Source: Nocardia asteroides
GTDB taxonomy: Bacteria > Actinomycetota > Actinomycetes > Mycobacteriales > Mycobacteriaceae
Length of the DNA: 64,000 bases
Direction: 5' to 3'
Assembly (NCBI RefSeq): GCF_021183625.1
Contig: NZ_CP089214.1
Coordinates: 2,356,001 to 2,420,000 of the forward strand
Shown piece by piece: positions 61,188 through 64,000 of the stretch; within the stretch, counting starts at the first letter, position 1, and each line of letters starts with the position of its first letter. The notes beneath the pieces were generated by a model that saw only the letters and a list, made by a program, of their open reading frames with translations, was not told the DNA's origin and ran no database searches. The translations under genes and the position numbers were made by a program.

Positions 61188-61325
61188 CGGCAGATCGTTC
61201 ACGAAGGTAGCGGCAGATCGTTCGCCGACCCGACGGCAGATCCATCACCAACCCAGCGGCAGATCCATCAGTAAACTAGCGGCAGATCGATCAGCAAGTG
61301 AGCGGCAGATTGATCACCAGGCGAC
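61188..61325 (+). repeat. Six tandem 23-bp repeats
   Basis: CGGCAG begins at 61188, 61211, 61234, 61257, 61280 and 61303, an exact 23-bp period. Consensus CGGCAGATCSATCA followed by nine variable bases. The array ends 20 bp before the start of a DUF4143 ATPase. The period (about two helical turns) would put all copies on one face of the DNA. Confidence 0.9.
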
Positions 61326-61345
61326 GACCTCGAGGAGCGATCCGC

Positions 61346-62599
61346 ATGCAAACACGCTTCGGGCCTGCGCTTCCGCGCCGAGCGGAGGCCGCTGTCCGCG
61401 CAGCGCTGGCCGACACTCGAGTCGTCCTCGTGAACGGCGCGAGACAGTGCGGCAAGAGCACCCTCCTGCGGCTTCTCGTCAAGGACCGCACCGCCGAGTG
61501 GCGTGACCTGGACACCGCACTCACCCGGCAGGCCGCGCTCGCCGACCCCGACGGCTTCGTCGACTTGCCCGAGCTGATGGTGATCGACGAGATCCAGCGC
61601 AACCCCGAACTGCTGCTCTCGATCAAGGCCCGGGTCGACGCCGACCCGCGGCCGGGCCAGTACCTGCTGACCGGCTCCGCCCGCGTGCTCGGCCTGCACT
61701 CGCTGCCGGACACGCTGGTCGGGCGGATGGAGACCATCGAGCTCTGGCCCTTCTCGCAGGGCGAGATCGACGGCACCCCCGACGGTTTCATCGACACCGT
61801 CTTCGCCGAGGGCGACCGGGTGCGGCACCACTCGTCGGTCTCCCGCGCCGACTACGCGGAGCGCCTGGTGCGTGGCGGATTCCCGGAGGCGGTGGCGCGC
61901 ACCAACGACCGCCGCCGCCGCGCCTTCTTCGACTCCTACCTCGGCGATCTCATCGCGCGGGACATCCAGCAGCTCGCAGAGATCGAGCGCGTCACCGAGA
62001 TGCGCACTCTCGTCCGCCTACTGGTCGCCCGCTCCGGCGGCCTGCTGTCCACGGCCACGCTGAGCAACGATCTCGGCCTGAGCGCGGCCACCGTGAAGCG
62101 GTACCTGGCGCTGCTGGAGGAGGTCTTCGTGGTCAAGCGGATTCCCGCCTGGTCCAGGAACATCAGCAGCCGCGCGACCACGACGCCCAAGCTGGCCTTC
62201 ATCGACTCCGGCATCGCGGCGCACCAGATCGGCGCCGACGCCAGAAGCCTGCTCCGCCCTACCGGCCAGCTCGGCCCGCTGCTGGAGGACTTCGTCCTCT
62301 CCGAGCTGGCCCGCCAGCTCACCTGGGCGGACGAAGACGTCGAGCTCTTCCACTACCGCACCCGCGATCAGGTCGAGGTCGACGCGGTCCTGGAGAACCG
62401 GCGCGGCGAGGTGGTCGGCGTCGAGGTGAAGGCAGCCTCCACCGTCGGCTCCGACGACTTCCGCGGGCTGCGCCACCTCGCCGAACGACTCGGTGCCGAC
62501 TTCCGCGCCGGCATCGTCCTGCACACCGGGCAGCAGACGCTGCCCTTCGGGCCGAAGATGCTCGCGATGCCGATCAGCGCGCTGTGGGAGCTGGGGTAA
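61346..62599 (+). CDS. AAA-type ATPase with DUF4143
   Basis: A 417-residue protein of the COG1373 type. Walker A GARQCGKSTLL, Walker B ELMVIDEIQRNPELLLSIK, sensor-like LLTGSARVLGL; a winged-helix-like middle (SNDLGLSAATVKRYLALLEE); the C-terminal DUF4143 with PKLAFIDSGIAAHQIG and FHYRTRDQVEVDAVLE resembling a nuclease fold. Family function is unknown. GAGGAG precedes the ATG. The upstream 23-bp repeat array probably controls it. Confidence 0.9.
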   Translation: MQTRFGPALPRRAEAAVRAALADTRVVLVNGARQCGKSTLLRLLVKDRTAEWRDLDTALTRQAALADPDGFVDLPELMVIDEIQRNPELLLSIKARVDADPRPGQYLLTGSARVLGLHSLPDTLVGRMETIELWPFSQGEIDGTPDGFIDTVFAEGDRVRHHSSVSRADYAERLVRGGFPEAVARTNDRRRRAFFDSYLGDLIARDIQQLAEIERVTEMRTLVRLLVARSGGLLSTATLSNDLGLSAATVKRYLALLEEVFVVKRIPAWSRNISSRATTTPKLAFIDSGIAAHQIGADARSLLRPTGQLGPLLEDFVLSELARQLTWADEDVELFHYRTRDQVEVDAVLENRRGEVVGVEVKAASTVGSDDFRGLRHLAERLGADFRAGIVLHTGQQTLPFGPKMLAMPISALWELG

Positions 62600-62652
62600 C
62601 ACCCTCACGGGTGGTCGGCAGCGCATCCGCCGACCACCGCGGTCGAGACTCC

Positions 62653-63096
62653 TCAGTAGGTCGGCGCGAGCAGCATGCCGAGGACCCGCTTGGCCGCCGC
62701 GTTGAACCGCCCGAGATTCACCCCGGGCGTACTGGTGACCACCAGCAGCAGCGTCGAGCTCACCGGGAAGACCCCGACGCACCCGCGGTCCGCCTCGAAG
62801 ACCGTGGACTGCAACCGCCCCTGGTGCAGCAGCCCGGTGAAGTGGTCACCGATGCCGATGGCCGCCGCCGCCATGGCGGAGCCGCGCATGGCGACGGAAT
62901 CGCCGCCGTCGACTCCGGCCGACGCCGTGTCGGAGGCGACGACCAGCCCGTCCCTGCTGGTCATGACGGCGTGCTCGACCTCGTAGATCTCGTCGCAGGC
63001 GCGCTGGAGCAGCCTGCCGACGAATTCCGGGTCGCCGAGCGCGATCTCGGTCCGGTCGAGCGATCTCGTGCCCGGCCGGTGGAAGGGCGCGCTCAT
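62653..63096 (-). CDS. Roadblock/LC7-domain protein
   Basis: A 147-residue roadblock/LC7 protein: EIYEVEHAVMTSRDGLVVAS, SAMAAAAIGIGDHFTG and FPVSSTLLLVVTSTPG. These are MglB-like GTPase-activating or scaffold proteins. The ATG overlaps the stop of the preceding gene by 4 nt. In actinobacteria such proteins sit in conservon-type operons with sensor kinase, DUF742 and GTPase; here only two roadblock-type genes are seen. Confidence 0.88.
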   Translation of the reverse strand: MSAPFHRPGTRSLDRTEIALGDPEFVGRLLQRACDEIYEVEHAVMTSRDGLVVASDTASAGVDGGDSVAMRGSAMAAAAIGIGDHFTGLLHQGRLQSTVFEADRGCVGVFPVSSTLLLVVTSTPGVNLGRFNAAAKRVLGMLLAPTY

Positions 63097-63461
63097 AGTT
63101 TGATCGCCTGTTCGATGCGGCGTAGCTGGTGCCTGGCGAGCGCGAGGTTGCCGCGCGCCTTGTCCAGGGCCAGGTAGAGGAAGAGCTGTTCGTCGTCATT
63201 GCGCACCAGCGGCATGATCAGGTGGTACTGCGTGCCGAGCGTCACCAGGATGTCCTGGACCTCGTCGCCGAGCTGCAGCGCCTCGACCGCGCGGCCCTTG
63301 GCCCGGAGCACCTCGGTGTTCAGCGCGCCTGCCATCTCCAGGTCGAACAGCGAATTCCCGCCCTGCTTCGCCAGCAACATGCCGCTCTGCATATCGACCA
63401 GCGCGATGCCGATCGCGCCGTCCATGCTCATTCCGTCACGCAGAGCATCTTCGAGCCTCAT
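63093..63461 (-). CDS. Second roadblock-like protein
   Basis: A 122-residue protein related in layout to its partner: LRDGMSMDGAIGIALVDMQS, FDLEMAGALNTEVLRAKG, LMPLVRNDDEQLFLYLALDK-type strand (HLIMPLVRNDDEQLFLYLAL). It is probably the head of a two-gene operon, with a possible heterodimer. The ATG at 63461 is chosen; the open frame continues upstream without coding character. Confidence 0.75.
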   Translation of the reverse strand: MRLEDALRDGMSMDGAIGIALVDMQSGMLLAKQGGNSLFDLEMAGALNTEVLRAKGRAVEALQLGDEVQDILVTLGTQYHLIMPLVRNDDEQLFLYLALDKARGNLALARHQLRRIEQAIKL

Positions 63462-63479
63462 ATTTACCGCACACCCTGA

Positions 63480-63518
63480 ATCGCTCCGCGCTCGAATAAT
63501 CTCCGAATGCGGAGCGAT
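63480..63518. promoter_or_regulatory. Inverted repeat upstream of the roadblock pair
   Basis: ATCGCTCCGC (63480-63489) and GCGGAGCGAT (63509-63518) are perfect 10-bp arms 19 nt apart, 19 nt before the first roadblock gene. It could be an operator or a leader hairpin. Confidence 0.55.
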
Positions 63519-64000
63519 ACCTTTCACTCTTGATCCCACAGAAAAGACAATGCGCGGAAGAAACCAGTCGGTTCCCTCCGCGTCAGCAGCGTAGCAATGC
63601 CCCGGCGATCGGTCGAGATGGATGGGAACAGTCACGAAAAGTCACGATCGGGCAACGCGACCGAGACCTTCCATCCCAGACGCGGCGCCCCGCTCCCGGA
63701 CTCGCTACCCAGAGGTAACAAGGCCGTCCGGCGCTGCGGGGCGACCGCTCGGCCGCCCCGTCGAACCGGGCATTCCAGCCGCATCACGGTTACTGCACGG
63801 CCGCAGGAAACTGTCCCGGACACGCTCGGCGAGCTAATCACCGGCTGCCGGGGTCGCATTCCGCCGAACATTCGCGTTCGCTATCAAGAGTGGCGTTTCT
63901 CGCCAATGCCGACCATGCGGTATGCCGCCGCCCGGAAACGGTGTGAGGATGCCCGGGTGCATGAAGATATTCGGTGTTCCTATCCGGTCGCCATCACCGC
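63519..64000. other. Intergenic right end of the window
   Basis: About 480 nt, somewhat less GC-rich, with no gene I can support. An ATG at 63961 (MKIFGVPIRSP...) may open a gene beyond the edge, but there is no good ribosome-binding site and only 13 codons are visible. Confidence 0.35.

Noticed and set aside
61112..61202. Longer start of the propeller-like protein at 61202
   Set aside because: The added residues are Arg/Pro-rich, run into the repeat array and show no family pattern.
61188..61325. Repeat array considered as a CRISPR
   Set aside because: The period is only 23 bp with about 9 variable bases, far too short for repeat plus spacer, and there are no cas genes.
63622..63871. Short frames on both strands near the right edge
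   Set aside because: No ribosome-binding sites, biased composition and no recognisable motif.

Overview
The window is high-GC actinobacterial DNA, most probably from Nocardia or a close mycolate-containing relative (genus is an inference). It has a class Ib nrdHIE operon with tandem NrdR boxes, a mycobacterial-type amidase, PucR-type regulators, an MMPL transporter, a LIP-type secreted lipase, a KstR-like sterol box, GTG/TTG starts and many ATGA/GTGA gene overlaps. I saw no intact tRNA, no rRNA, no CRISPR array and no prophage.

Layout. 1-4000: vapBC toxin-antitoxin pair and nrdHIE (no nrdF in view). 4000-6140: FMN reductase with a divergent TetR regulator and operator, then nadE. 6160-10330: molybdenum-cofactor genes moaD-moaA (-) and moeA, a moaC-mog fusion and moaE (+); the fusion is joined by a hexapeptide-repeat linker. 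10480-17250: AraC regulator, CobW GTPase, secreted amidase, small secreted protein, MHS transporter and a two-domain SUKH-like protein. 17254-18289: a complete IS5-type element inserted in a CTAG that carries the stop codons of two convergent genes; a 13-bp stem covers the transposase ribosome-binding site. 18290-23400: metallophosphoesterase, a HTH-TOBE protein followed directly by modBC (no modA), and a PAP2-diacylglycerol kinase fusion. 23700-31270: a six-domain NRPS (C-A-T-C-T-R) with an iron-box-like site and a divergent amidase. 31445-43080: lipase, two CNNM/CBS membrane proteins, DedA, two PucR regulators, MMPL transporter, alcohol dehydrogenase with a DUF4334 protein, and a TetR with a double operator. 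43080-53870: an accessory stretch, less GC-biased in parts, with a tRNA/tmRNA-3'-end-like scar, a P450, two flavoproteins with a divergent TetR, and a compact set HD - NUDIX - HTH/DUF5919 - radical SAM - P-loop kinase - methyltransferase - CYTH. That set ends abruptly in decayed copies of two genes found elsewhere in the window. 53878-64000: DUF1992 and RDD proteins, FadD, an SDR under a KstR-like box, methyltransferase, MFS transporter, a propeller-like protein, a DUF4143 ATPase preceded by six exact-period 23-bp repeats, and two roadblock/LC7 proteins.

How genes work together. The moa/moe/mog genes make molybdenum cofactor and modBC would import molybdate. NrdHIE makes deoxyribonucleotides under NrdR control. 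SDR and FadD fit lipid or sterol side-chain catabolism. The best candidate for an undescribed system is the radical SAM/kinase/methyltransferase/CYTH operon (50910-53619) with its divergent HTH-NUDIX partner. The 23-bp repeat array with its ATPase is second.
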